A stretch of 64,000 nucleotides of DNA, taken from positions 32,413 to 96,412 of the forward strand of contig CAJKRH010000001.1 of the NCBI GenBank assembly GCA_905202255.1, given 5' to 3'. Under the pieces are notes generated by a model that was given only the letters and a program-made list of their open reading frames with translations, was not told the origin of the DNA and searched no databases. Below, piece after piece: positions 46,102 through 54,707 of the stretch. Origin of the DNA: an uncultured Ruminococcus sp. (GTDB lineage Bacteria; Bacillota; Clostridia; Oscillospirales; CAG-272). The stretch's first letter is position 1. Every line of letters begins with the position of its first letter. The translations under genes were made by a program, and so were the position numbers.

Positions 46102-48303
46102 ATGGTTGAAAGGTTCCGCATTGCCGCGTACACGCGAATCTCCGTAGACCTGGAGCTTGACCGCGATAACACGAGTATCGAAAACCAGAAGGCAATCATA
46201 GACGAATACTGCCGTCTGCACTTTCCGACAAGCACGGTCGATTACTTTGAGGATCGCGACAAATCGGGCTACACCTTCGAGCAACGCCCCGATTACATGC
46301 GTATGCGCGAAAAGCTCATGCAGCGCGAATACGATATACTTATCATCAAGGACCTGAGCCGTTTCTCGCGAAGAACCGGCAAAGGTCTTGCCGAATTTGA
46401 GGATCTTGCCGAGCGCGATATCCGCATCATTGCCATCGGCGACGGGGTGGATTATTATCAGGATCACATCGACGACTGGATGAAGATCAAGCTCTACTTC
46501 TTCGTCAACGAAATGCCCGTCACAGACACGAGCCGCAAGGTGTCCGACGTCATTGCCTCACGGCAGTCAAAGGGCGAGTGGATATGTTCGGTTCCCTTCG
46601 GCTATGTCATCACCAACTCCAAGAAAATGACCTTTGAGGTCGACGAGCCGTCCGCCGAGGTAGTGCGGCGCATATTCAACTATTATATCGACGGCTGGGG
46701 CTATAAAAAGATTGCAAACCATCTGACAGACGAGCATATCCCCACGCCGCGAATGCGGGAAAAAGCACGCAAGGAAGCGCAGGGCGACGAGTACAAAGGC
46801 AAGGTAAAGGAAACATGGAGCATCGTGACCGTCTCCGAAATTCTCTGCAACGACTTTTATATCGGCACACTGCGTCAGCACAAATTCAAGCGGAAAAAGA
46901 TAAACGGAAACGATGTGCCGCTCGACGAAAGCCAGCATATCGTGTTTGAAAACCATCACGAGCCGATTGTTGACTACCGCACCTTTGCCGTCGCTCAGGA
47001 GCTGTTGAAGCAACGCACGACCACCCACTACCGCGGTCAGAAGAAGTACGCCAACAACTACTCCGGCTACCTCTTCTGCGGTGACTGCGGCTCGCCGATG
47101 TTCTCGCGTAGCCGTCCCGACCTTGCCGACGCTTACATCTGCGGAACCTATCACACGCGCGGCAAAGCTGGATGCACGACGCATCACATCCGCGTGGATG
47201 TGCTTGACCGTGAGCTGAAACGGTACATCACCAAGGTCTGCGAGAATTCCGAAAAAATGATAAAACAGCTGGAAACCGAAATCAGCTTTGAGCCGAATGC
47301 GGTGAAGGACAGCGCCAAAGCCGCGGAGGAGCTTTCAAAGCTCATCGAGCAGGAAAAGGATTCGCTCAAAATCCTGATGCGGCAAAAATCCCGCGACCTC
47401 TCCCGCGCAAAGGGAAACGAGGACGTCATCATGGAAACCTACGACGCGCTGATTGAGGAAAGCGCCAACCGGATTCACGGGTTGGAAAATCAGATCGCCA
47501 TGACGGCAGATACGAGAAATACCATCATCAGAGCCAACCGCCATGCAAAAACGGTGCTGGAGATCTTCCACGATATTCTGAGCAAAGAAAAGCTGGACAA
47601 GCGCGACATCGGGCTGATTGTTGACCGCATCATCGTATATGAAAACCGCATCGAAATCAAGCTGCGTGGTGATGTGGACGCGCTCCTGCGCTGTGACGAT
47701 GAGGTACAGGAGGAGGCAATCGCAAATTTTAACGGGGACACGGAGAATATCGAAAGAACCACAGAAAAATACAACTCTGTGGTGGTTCAATCAGCAAAAA
47801 ACCAAGCTGATAAGGTTTTTCGTGTCAATGTTATCAGTGGCGGCGACCCTCTCGAAATATATACCGACCGCGAAGGCGAAGTTATCTTCAAAAAATATTC
47901 ACCGATAGGCGAACTGATGGATTTTGCGGCAAGCTATGCGGAAACGCTTTATAAGACCTGCAATTTCCCCGTAGCCGTCTGCGATAAGGATTGCGTTATC
48001 GCCTGCGCGGGAATATCGAAAAAGGAATTTCTCGACAAGAAAAATTCAGAAGAAGCAGAAAAAATTATCGAAAACAGAAGTCTTTATACGCATGCACCGA
48101 CTAAGGAGAAAATTTATCTGACGGAAGAAAGCCGCGGCTGGTATATTTCATGTGCCATGCCTATCTTTGCCGAGGGTGATGTTATCGGCTGTGTTGCGGC
48201 GCTTGCAAATGCCGAATCCGGAAAAGACAATGCCGCCACGGAAACCGAAACAAAGCTTATCCAGACGGCGGCAGGCTTTCTCGGCAGACAGCTCGAGGCT
48301 TGA
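46102..48303 (+). CDS. Large serine recombinase fused in frame to SpoVT C-terminus
   Basis: 733 codons in the integrated state. Residues 1-150: resolvase catalytic domain (FRIAAYTRISVDLELDRDN with the nucleophilic Ser, IIKDLSRFSRRTGKG). Residues ~155-280: Recombinase domain (SVPFGYVITNSKKMTFEVDE). Residues ~300-370: zinc beta-ribbon (YLFCGDCGSPMFSRSRPDLA, ICGTYHTRGKAGCTTHHIRV), then a coiled coil to ~520. Residue 583 is the end of the attR core. Residues 584-733 are spoVT. After excision the frame would instead read TLTTLTPVARFLYALMDLSK then RIGLN and stop (608 residues). AAAGGAGTG precedes ATG 46102. Confidence 0.93.
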   Translation: MVERFRIAAYTRISVDLELDRDNTSIENQKAIIDEYCRLHFPTSTVDYFEDRDKSGYTFEQRPDYMRMREKLMQREYDILIIKDLSRFSRRTGKGLAEFEDLAERDIRIIAIGDGVDYYQDHIDDWMKIKLYFFVNEMPVTDTSRKVSDVIASRQSKGEWICSVPFGYVITNSKKMTFEVDEPSAEVVRRIFNYYIDGWGYKKIANHLTDEHIPTPRMREKARKEAQGDEYKGKVKETWSIVTVSEILCNDFYIGTLRQHKFKRKKINGNDVPLDESQHIVFENHHEPIVDYRTFAVAQELLKQRTTTHYRGQKKYANNYSGYLFCGDCGSPMFSRSRPDLADAYICGTYHTRGKAGCTTHHIRVDVLDRELKRYITKVCENSEKMIKQLETEISFEPNAVKDSAKAAEELSKLIEQEKDSLKILMRQKSRDLSRAKGNEDVIMETYDALIEESANRIHGLENQIAMTADTRNTIIRANRHAKTVLEIFHDILSKEKLDKRDIGLIVDRIIVYENRIEIKLRGDVDALLRCDDEVQEEAIANFNGDTENIERTTEKYNSVVVQSAKNQADKVFRVNVISGGDPLEIYTDREGEVIFKKYSPIGELMDFAASYAETLYKTCNFPVAVCDKDCVIACAGISKKEFLDKKNSEEAEKIIENRSLYTHAPTKEKIYLTEESRGWYISCAMPIFAEGDVIGCVAALANAESGKDNAATETETKLIQTAAGFLGRQLEA
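47822..47849 (+). other. attR junction
   Basis: The element arm GTGTCAATGTTATCAGTGGC (47822-47841) precedes core GGCGACCC (47842-47849). spoVT codons (CTCGAAATATATACC) follow. The arm mirrors the attL arm. Confidence 0.9.
47850..48303 (+). pseudogene. spoVT: spoVT 3' part (GAF-like sensor region)
   Basis: 150 codons beginning LEIYTDREGEVIFKKYSPIG, then ELMDFAASYAETLYKTCNFP and YISCAMPIFAEGDVIGCVAA. This is the end of the AbrB-like domain and the GAF-like C-terminal domain of SpoVT. It has no start of its own here and is read only as the tail of the recombinase. The phase is preserved, so precise excision restores an intact 183-codon gene. Confidence 0.92.
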
Positions 48304-48502
48304 CATCGCCGGAAAAAGCAGTCTGTCCGCTCAATTTCCCATATGCCGTGAAGGCAAAATCTGCCCTTATTTCTGCCTTATGCCGCCTGCGCCGAAGAAA
48401 GCGATTTCGTATTTCCAAAAGCGAAGGCGGCTGTTTTTATATCATTATCAAGGCGCAAAAAAGGCGTTTTTTTAATATAATGTGAACTTATCGGCAGAAT
48501 TA

Positions 48503-48531
48503 TTGACACAAGAGGCAAAATGGGATATTAT
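48503..48531 (+). promoter_or_regulatory. SigA-type promoter of the leucine-rich lipoprotein gene
   Basis: TTGACA (48503-48508), 17-base spacer, TATTAT (48526-48531), 31 bases before ATG 48563. Confidence 0.8.
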
Positions 48532-48562
48532 TTATATAAATAAATCCTGATGGGGGACTCAT

Positions 48563-50656
48563 ATGAAAAAAATATTGGCAGTGTTTCTTGCCACAGCGGC
48601 TTGTATCGCGCTCTGCGCCTGCGGAACTGTAGTAAATCCGCCCGAGCAGACGACTACAGGCTCAAAAATAGAAAAAGTCTATGAGGTTGACGGTACCGTT
48701 CTCAAAAATTGTAAAGGACAATCGGATAAAAACGGTGTTTTCGTCGTACCGGACGGTATAACCGAAATAGGTGAGGGTGCTTTTTCCGGCGACACGGAAA
48801 TAAAAGAAGTCGTACTGCATGACGGCATAGTCAAAATAAACGAGGGCGCCTTCTACTCTGCAATATCGCTCGAAAAGGTGACTTTCGGCAAAGGGCTGAA
48901 AACCATCGGCGGCGGTGCTTTTCAGTATTGCGAATCGCTGAAAACACTCGAGCTTCCCGAGGGTCTGGAGGAAATCGGCGCGAAAGCTTTCTATCAGTGC
49001 ACAGGGCTGAAAAGCGTTTCTCTGCCCTCCACACTGAAGCTTATAGACTCATATGCCTTTGCACTCTGCACAAGACTTCCCGAGCTTACTATACCGGATA
49101 ATGTTTCCTTCATAGGCAACTGCGCCTTTCAGGCTTGCTGGCTGCTCACGGATGTGACGCTGCCGAAATCGCTTGCAAGACTCAATTATCAGACATTTGC
49201 GGGTTGCAAGCTTCTTGAAAATGTCAATTTCGCAAAAGACGGCGCGCTTGCGGAAATCGGTCCGTATGCATTCTGGCAGTGCAATGAACTCCGCAAAATA
49301 ACGCTTCCCGAGGGTCTTTCCAAGATAGAAAGATATGCATTCTATGACTGCGGAAAGCTTGACAATGTTTCCGTTCCCTCCACGCTCACCGATTCCGCCG
49401 AATATGCTTTCGACGGCACGCCGTGGTACAGTGAGCTTTCCGACGATTATGTTGTCGTAGGCGACGGCGTTCTCATCAAATGCAATATCGCGGCATCCGC
49501 GCTCGACCTTTCGGGCAAGGGTATAAAGACAATCGGCGGTTGCGTTTTCCGCAACTCCACATATTACGGCGGCGTTGACAGCTACGGCGTGGCAACCTCC
49601 TACGGATATGCGCAGGCGGAAATGATTGAAAAGCTCGTCATTCCCGAGGGCGTGAAGAGAATCGGCAATTCGGCATTTGATGCCTGCTCGATAACGGAGA
49701 TTACCCTGCCGAGCACGCTTGAATATATCGGCGATTATGCCTTTTACAATGCGGTGCTCTGGAAATCGGACGAAATAAGCGGCGATGTCATCTTCACCGA
49801 TGTGGATATGACAAAGTGCAAAAATCTCACCCGCATAGGAAGCTATGCTTTCATGGATTGCTACGGTCTTGCGGAAATCAAACTTCCCTCCGATGATGTC
49901 GAAATCGGCACATATGCTTTCTTTAAAACAGAGGCAATGGTCAACTTCTTGAAGAACGCTTATCTCAACAACAAAGATGAAAATTCGTTCTTCACGGTAG
50001 GAAATACGCTGATATGCGCATATGTGGCAAAATCTTCGACAAGCGTTACCATTCCGGACGGAATAGTGCGCATCGCCGGAACAGCACTCGTCGGTTGGGA
50101 TTCCGGTCTTGTTATCACGGAGGACCCTTATGAAGAGGTCTCCGACCCCGAGGAACTTTTCGACAGAAACAGATATTATCTCGGCTATAATGTGACATCG
50201 GTCATCGTACCCGACAGCGTAAAATATATTGATGACCAGGCATTTTACAGCATGCGCGCGCTCAAAGAGATAAAGCTTTCACCTAATACGCTTGTTATCG
50301 GCGAAGCCGCTTTCATGAACTGCTACGGGCTGACAACAATCGACACAGGCAAGAGCCTTGTCAAGGTTGCGGATAAAGTTTTCCAGTATTGCCATGAACT
50401 CACCTCCGTCACATTCCCCGATACGCTCAAGAGCATCGGAAGCGATGTTTTCGACGGTTGCACTTCGATTACAAAGGTTGTTCTGCCTGTCGGCACAACG
50501 GAAATCGGCTTTGACCTCTTCTCTGCCGACTGCCTCTCGCTCAAAGATATTTATATCGCTCCCGAATTCAAGACAAGAATATTCGGCGTGGTCGGCGACC
50601 TCTATATGGCGGCAAACAGAGGCGCGATGAGCATTCATTATTATATCAAGCATTGA
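48563..50656 (+). CDS. BspA-like leucine-rich repeat lipoprotein
   Basis: A 697-residue surface lipoprotein. The signal peptide MKKILAVFLATAACIALCAC has a lipobox ending LCAC/G. About 20 LRR_5 (TpLRR/BspA) repeats of ~23 residues follow, e.g. ITEIGEGAFSGDTEIKEVVL, LKTIGGGAFQYCESLKTLEL and LEEIGAKAFYQCTGLKSVSL. Two longer loops interrupt the array near residues 290-350 and 500-545. BspA-like proteins in gut and oral bacteria bind host or bacterial surfaces. It is monocistronic, between its own promoter and terminator. Confidence 0.93.
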   Translation: MKKILAVFLATAACIALCACGTVVNPPEQTTTGSKIEKVYEVDGTVLKNCKGQSDKNGVFVVPDGITEIGEGAFSGDTEIKEVVLHDGIVKINEGAFYSAISLEKVTFGKGLKTIGGGAFQYCESLKTLELPEGLEEIGAKAFYQCTGLKSVSLPSTLKLIDSYAFALCTRLPELTIPDNVSFIGNCAFQACWLLTDVTLPKSLARLNYQTFAGCKLLENVNFAKDGALAEIGPYAFWQCNELRKITLPEGLSKIERYAFYDCGKLDNVSVPSTLTDSAEYAFDGTPWYSELSDDYVVVGDGVLIKCNIAASALDLSGKGIKTIGGCVFRNSTYYGGVDSYGVATSYGYAQAEMIEKLVIPEGVKRIGNSAFDACSITEITLPSTLEYIGDYAFYNAVLWKSDEISGDVIFTDVDMTKCKNLTRIGSYAFMDCYGLAEIKLPSDDVEIGTYAFFKTEAMVNFLKNAYLNNKDENSFFTVGNTLICAYVAKSSTSVTIPDGIVRIAGTALVGWDSGLVITEDPYEEVSDPEELFDRNRYYLGYNVTSVIVPDSVKYIDDQAFYSMRALKEIKLSPNTLVIGEAAFMNCYGLTTIDTGKSLVKVADKVFQYCHELTSVTFPDTLKSIGSDVFDGCTSITKVVLPVGTTEIGFDLFSADCLSLKDIYIAPEFKTRIFGVVGDLYMAANRGAMSIHYYIKH

Positions 50657-50670
50657 ATAAATGAATAGAC

Positions 50671-50698
50671 AAAGGGAATCCGAAAGGGTTCCCTTTTT
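50671..50698 (+). terminator. Rho-independent terminator of the LRR gene
   Basis: AAAGGGAATCC GAAA GGGTTCCCTTT, with T-run. A closely similar hairpin ends the atp operon (58702). Confidence 0.85.
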
Positions 50699-50773
50699 GC
50701 ACACGCCTATAAAATTTCCGCTACCATATTAAAGCTTTCGCGCACCAAATTAGAGTTTTCGCCCGCCTTTTTC

Positions 50774-50930
50774 TATTAAAGTTTAGGTCAAGCCTTTTCA
50801 AAGGCTTGCGCAGTCAAGGGCAGGCTGCCCTTGTCGCGCTCCGAAGAGCGCGAAATCTCGTATCGGCGTTTTCTTTTTGATAGCTTTTTCTTTTGTGCCT
50901 GCATATGCAAAAGAAAAAGCGGATGGAGCA
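50774..50930 (-). repeat. Dispersed ~150-bp repeat, copy A (inverted)
   Basis: Contains TTTAGGTCAAGCCTTTTCAA, GCGCTCCGAAGAGCGCGAAA and an IR of CTTTTTCTTTTG / CAAAAGAAAAAG. The reverse complement of 61029-61180 is about 85% identical by eye. No gene is supported between 50700 and 51195. Bases 50985-51110 resemble the sequence at the window end (63880-64000), sharing CCCCTGTCTCGGCGA. Confidence 0.8.
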
Positions 50931-51195
50931 TATATCTTTTCTCTATTTGCGCGCTTAGATTTTAGCCTGTAGGGGTCGGCGCTCCCCTGTCTCGGCGACG
51001 CCAAGCAACGCTTCGCATTGCTTAATTCCCCCGACGACCCGCGAAGAAACTTAAAGATACTTTTCTTCTTCTCGCGCTTTTGAGTGACCAAAAGCGCAAT
51101 ACGCCCCACTTTTTCATACTTTTCCCCCGAAGCATTAAACTTTCCGCGGCATGGCGAATATAAATATAAAAGAAACTGTGCGGCGGAGGATTTAT

Positions 51196-51765
51196 ATGGC
51201 AAAATACAGCATCATAACAAAAACGGAAAAATTTTTCATCGGCTCGCTTGCGGCGTGTTCATATCGCATACAGTACCCCGTGCTTGACGGCGCGCCGACG
51301 GAAATCAACAGATTTTTCGAAAGGTTTGCGATGGCTCTTGCTGGATATGCCGAGCGGCGCTATGCCGAAATGAAAGCTTCCTCACGACTGACGGCAGAAA
51401 AAGCGGAGATTCATTCCCTGCTCTGCGATGTTTTCGAAAACGAGTGCCATACGAGCACAGTATTCACATATATGCGCATGCGAGGCAGCAGATGTCGCAA
51501 ATGCATACGCTTTTCCGCCGTGTGGAATAATAATACATTCCTTGCGGCAAGCCCGCAAAGGCTCGGCATAAGCCGCCGCGCGATGAAAGGATACGACGGT
51601 TTCTATATAAAAAACGACGCGCTTATCGGCTATCGCAACCCGCCCGACGAAGCCGCATATGACGCTTTCCCGCCGAGTCCCGCCCGCCTGAAAACACTTT
51701 TTTATGAATCTGATATCGGAGCAAAAAAGGCGCATATTACAGCAAATGATGTTGCTCATGTTTGA
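51196..51765 (+). CDS. Hypothetical protein (DUF3298-like in size only)
   Basis: A 189-residue soluble protein, MAKYSIITKTEKFFIGSLAA, with YRIQYPVLDGAPTEINRFFE, which recalls the start of RsiV/DUF3298-type proteins. Later RFSAVWNNNTFLAASPQRLG and RAMKGYDGFYIKNDALIGYR show no motif that I can name. No signal peptide or membrane segment. GGAGG before ATG 51196 decides the start over one 15 codons upstream. It precedes the atp operon but has a separate promoter between. Confidence 0.65.
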   Translation: MAKYSIITKTEKFFIGSLAACSYRIQYPVLDGAPTEINRFFERFAMALAGYAERRYAEMKASSRLTAEKAEIHSLLCDVFENECHTSTVFTYMRMRGSRCRKCIRFSAVWNNNTFLAASPQRLGISRRAMKGYDGFYIKNDALIGYRNPPDEAAYDAFPPSPARLKTLFYESDIGAKKAHITANDVAHV

Positions 51766-51894
51766 CAAAAGTGTTATCTCTTTACAATTCGCGCAGTGTT
51801 TCAAAGCGGTATATCGCCTCTGAAAACACGCTTGGGCACTGCTTTTTCGGCTTTTTAACAAATTTTAAACAAACAATTAAATTTGAAAAATCTC

Positions 51895-51923
51895 TTGATT
51901 TGAGAGCCGAAATATGCTATACT
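51895..51923 (+). promoter_or_regulatory. SigA-type promoter of the atp operon
   Basis: TTGATT (51895-51900), 17-base spacer, TATACT (51918-51923), 74 bases before atpI. Confidence 0.65.
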
Positions 51924-51996
51924 TCATTTAGTTGGACTTCTTTTGTGCGTAAGCCCGCAGCCTGCTTCGGCGCGGCGGCAACGGAAAGCGTAAATC

Positions 51997-52401
51997 ATGA
52001 AAAAAATCGACAAGACCGTCCTCAAAGAAACTGCATATATTGCCGTTTTTTCGCTTATTTTCAGTGCGATCATGCAGGCGGTTTATCTCATTATCGGCAA
52101 GTGGGACTATACTGTCCTGCTCGGAAATCTGATGGGCTGTATCGCCGCGGTCGGAAATTTCTTTTTCATGGGGCTGACTATTCAGAACGCACTCGGAAAA
52201 GATGAAAAGCAGGTGAGAAATGCCGTCCGGCTCTCGCTCACTCTGCGTATGCTCATACTTGCCGTTTTTGTCGGGCTCGGCGTTTTGCTCGATTGCTTCA
52301 ATACGATAGCAGTAATCATTCCGTTTGTATTTCCGAGAATAGCGATAGCTTTCCGCCCGCTTTACGACAAAAAGCACGGCACTCAAAACGACGGAGAATA
52401 A
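51997..52401 (+). CDS. atpI: ATP synthase subunit I (AtpI-like)
   Basis: A 134-residue protein with four hydrophobic segments (TAYIAVFSLIFSAIMQAVYL, LLGNLMGCIAAVGNFFFMGL, LRMLILAVFVGLGVLLDCFN, VIIPFVFPRIAIAF). It occupies the place of atpI, directly before the a subunit. Known role: helps assemble the c ring. Weak sequence conservation is normal for this family, so the call rests on topology and position. Confidence 0.82.
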   Translation: MKKIDKTVLKETAYIAVFSLIFSAIMQAVYLIIGKWDYTVLLGNLMGCIAAVGNFFFMGLTIQNALGKDEKQVRNAVRLSLTLRMLILAVFVGLGVLLDCFNTIAVIIPFVFPRIAIAFRPLYDKKHGTQNDGE

Positions 52402-52435
52402 TTCCGCTCGCTTTCGGAAAAGAGGTGAAATTTCA

Positions 52436-53350
52436 TTGGATAAAAAAAGTCGTCTTTTCAGGGCGACGGATATATTGTTTTTGGTGCTGGCAGCCTTGCC
52501 CATAGTATCCGGCATGGTGCTCAAGGTGCTCATAAATCCTATATCAAGCGAAATCGAGGTGACAGGCGCGAAAATTTATTTCACGCTGAAAATGCCTCTC
52601 ATGAATCTGCCGATAACGGAATCACAGGTCAATTCTTGGATAGTGGTCATCGCGATATTCTGGCTGTGCCTCTGGCTCACGCACGGGATAAAATACGGCA
52701 AGGGCGGGAAAAGACAGCTTATCTGCGAATACATCGTAGAGAAATGCGAAGGGCTTGTTCATGACAATATGGATGGTTACTTCTCAAATTTCGCTCCGTT
52801 TGTAGCGGCTGTCATGGCTATATCGGCATTTTCCAGCCTGCTGACGCTCGTCGGGCTTTATGCGCCGACTGCGGATTTGAATATCATCGGCGGCTGGTCG
52901 ATTCTCGTATTCGTGCTGATAACGCATTATAAAATGAAATGCGGCTTTCTGCATTATCTCGGCAGCTTTGCCGACCCGATTCCGCTCACCCCGCTCAATA
53001 TCATAAGCGAGGTGGCAACGCCGATATCGATGACATTCCGTCACTTCGGAAATGTGCTGTCGGGCTCGGTCATATCCGTACTCATGGCTTATTTCCTGCA
53101 AAAACTTTCGGCTATGCTCTTGGGCTGGCTCCCGGGAGTGCTCGGCACGATTCCTTTCCTGCAGATAGGTCTGCCCGCCATACTCTCGCTTTACTTTGAT
53201 ATATTCAGCGGACTTCTTCAGGCATTTATCTTTGCCATGCTGACGATGCTTTATATCTCCGGCGGCTTCCCTGCCGATGATTTCGAGAAGCGGCGTCTCA
53301 AAAAAGAGCAGAAAAGAAAACTCAAAGAACAAAAATTAACAGCAAAATAA
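52436..53350 (+). CDS. atpB: F1Fo ATP synthase subunit a
   Basis: A 304-residue membrane subunit that forms the ion half-channels. The essential Arg is in VATPISMTFRHFGNVLSGSV (usual FGN motif). GLLQAFIFAMLTMLYISGGF is the conserved last helix. A TTG start behind AAGAGGTG is used. It is longer than the E. coli protein (271) because of an N-terminal extracytoplasmic loop and a basic tail (EQKRKLKEQKLTAK). 34 bases after atpI. Confidence 0.93.
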   Translation: MDKKSRLFRATDILFLVLAALPIVSGMVLKVLINPISSEIEVTGAKIYFTLKMPLMNLPITESQVNSWIVVIAIFWLCLWLTHGIKYGKGGKRQLICEYIVEKCEGLVHDNMDGYFSNFAPFVAAVMAISAFSSLLTLVGLYAPTADLNIIGGWSILVFVLITHYKMKCGFLHYLGSFADPIPLTPLNIISEVATPISMTFRHFGNVLSGSVISVLMAYFLQKLSAMLLGWLPGVLGTIPFLQIGLPAILSLYFDIFSGLLQAFIFAMLTMLYISGGFPADDFEKRRLKKEQKRKLKEQKLTAK

Positions 53351-53659
<309 letters not shown>

Positions 53660-53662
53660 GCC

Positions 53663-54196
53663 ATGACAACCATTCTTGCAATACAGTCACTGGATGTAGT
53701 ATCCGTGAATCTGTGGCAGATGCTCATATCAATATGCAATCTGCTGATAATATTTCTCATAATCAAGAAGTTTCTCTTCAAGCCCGTCAAAGCGGCGATG
53801 GACAAGCGTCAGGCAGCTGTGGACAAGCAGTATGACGACGCGGCAAAGGCAAAAAGCGATGCCGAAAACAGCCGCTCCGAATGGGAAGCAAAGCTTGCCA
53901 CGGCAGATGACACGGCAGACGGTATAATCCGCGAAGCCGAGAAATCCGCGAAGCTCCGCGGCGAAAAGGTCGTTGCCGACGCAAAGGAAAAGGCAGATGA
54001 TATCATCCGTCTTGCCGAAGAGGATGCGGCTCTCAGCCGCCGCCGTGCCGAAAAGGATATCAAGAAAGAGATTGCCGATGTTTCCGTTGCTCTGACGGGC
54101 AAGTTGCTCGAAAAGGAAATAAACGAGGACGACCATCGCAAGCTTATTGATTCTTTCATAGGCGAAATAGGTGAAAACAATGACACAAACAGCTAA
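53663..54196 (+). CDS. atpF: F1Fo ATP synthase subunit b
   Basis: A 177-residue peripheral stalk subunit. One N-terminal TM segment (LWQMLISICNLLIIFLIIKK) is followed by FLFKPVKAAMDKRQAAVDKQ and a long charged coiled coil. The length is typical. It starts 3 bases after atpE and overlaps atpH by 17 bases. Confidence 0.93.
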   Translation: MTTILAIQSLDVVSVNLWQMLISICNLLIIFLIIKKFLFKPVKAAMDKRQAAVDKQYDDAAKAKSDAENSRSEWEAKLATADDTADGIIREAEKSAKLRGEKVVADAKEKADDIIRLAEEDAALSRRRAEKDIKKEIADVSVALTGKLLEKEINEDDHRKLIDSFIGEIGENNDTNS

Positions 54197-54707
54197 AGAA
54201 TATGCCGCGGCTCTCTTTTCTCTCGCGAGAGAAAAAAGGCAAGAGGCTGAATTTTCCGACGCGCTGAAAACAGTGTCGGAGATTTTCCGCTGCGAGCCCG
54301 AATATATGCAGATACTCGACTGCCGTGCGCTGAACGCATCTCTGCGCTCTTCGCTTGTCGAAAAAGCGCTCGGCTCGCTTCCCGAATATGTGGTTTCTTT
54401 TGTCGGGCTTCTCTGTGAAAAGGGGCACATAAGCGAATTTTTCGACTGCGCCGAGGAATACGAGCGCATGTATAAGCATTTCCTCTCGGTTTCCGAGGTG
54501 GAGGTGATAAGCGCCGTTCCGCTGACGGAGAGCGAAAAATCCGCACTCATATCAAAGCTTGAAAAAACGAGCGGCAAAAAGGTTTCGGCGCATTATTCCG
54601 TCGATGCCTCCATTCTCGGCGGTATCATCGTAAAGGGCGAAGATACCGTAATAGACGGAAGTCTGAGAAGCAGGCTCGGCAAAGTAAAGGAAGTGATTGA
54701 AAAATGA
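54180..54707 (+). CDS. atpH: F1Fo ATP synthase subunit delta
   Basis: A 175-residue OSCP/delta subunit linking stalk to F1. [20 protein letters not shown] is the N-terminal helix bundle; the end has the signature [32 protein letters not shown] 54180 is preferred over a GTG three codons upstream. It overlaps atpF and atpA. Confidence 0.92.
   Translation: MTQTAKEYAAALFSLAREKRQEAEFSDALKTVSEIFRCEPEYMQILDCRALNASLRSSLVEKALGSLPEYVVSFVGLLCEKGHISEFFDCAEEYERMYKHFLSVSEVEVISAVPLTESEKSALISKLEKTSGKKVSAHYSVDASILGGIIVKGEDTVIDGSLRSRLGKVKEVIEK

Larger units (their letters stand above)
16205..47849 (+). mobile_element. ~31.6 kb integrative mobilizable element inserted in spoVT
   Basis: Bounded by the 8-bp direct core GGCGACCC at 16205-16212 and 47842-47849. 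Ends are defined by the split spoVT gene, in which both sides keep the same codon phase. Contents: remnants of other elements, RloA/RloB, a minus-strand glycan locus, CI-like repressor, MobC, MOBP-type relaxase, DUF4143 ATPase and a large serine recombinase at the right end. No conjugation (mating-pair) genes are present, so it must borrow a helper for transfer. Genes at 16.8-18.6 and 21.4-40.3 kb look more AT-rich than the flanks, as expected for acquired DNA. Confidence 0.93.

Noticed and set aside
16205..47849. Conjugative element (ICE) or prophage
   Set aside because: There is a relaxase and MobC, but no VirB4/VirD4-type, TcpA or other mating-pair gene, and no capsid, tail or terminase gene. 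Mobilizable element fits better.
48410..48480. Terminator after the recombinase/spoVT gene
   Set aside because: GGCGCAAAAAAGGCG followed by T-run looks terminator-like, but the arms are direct and not complementary.
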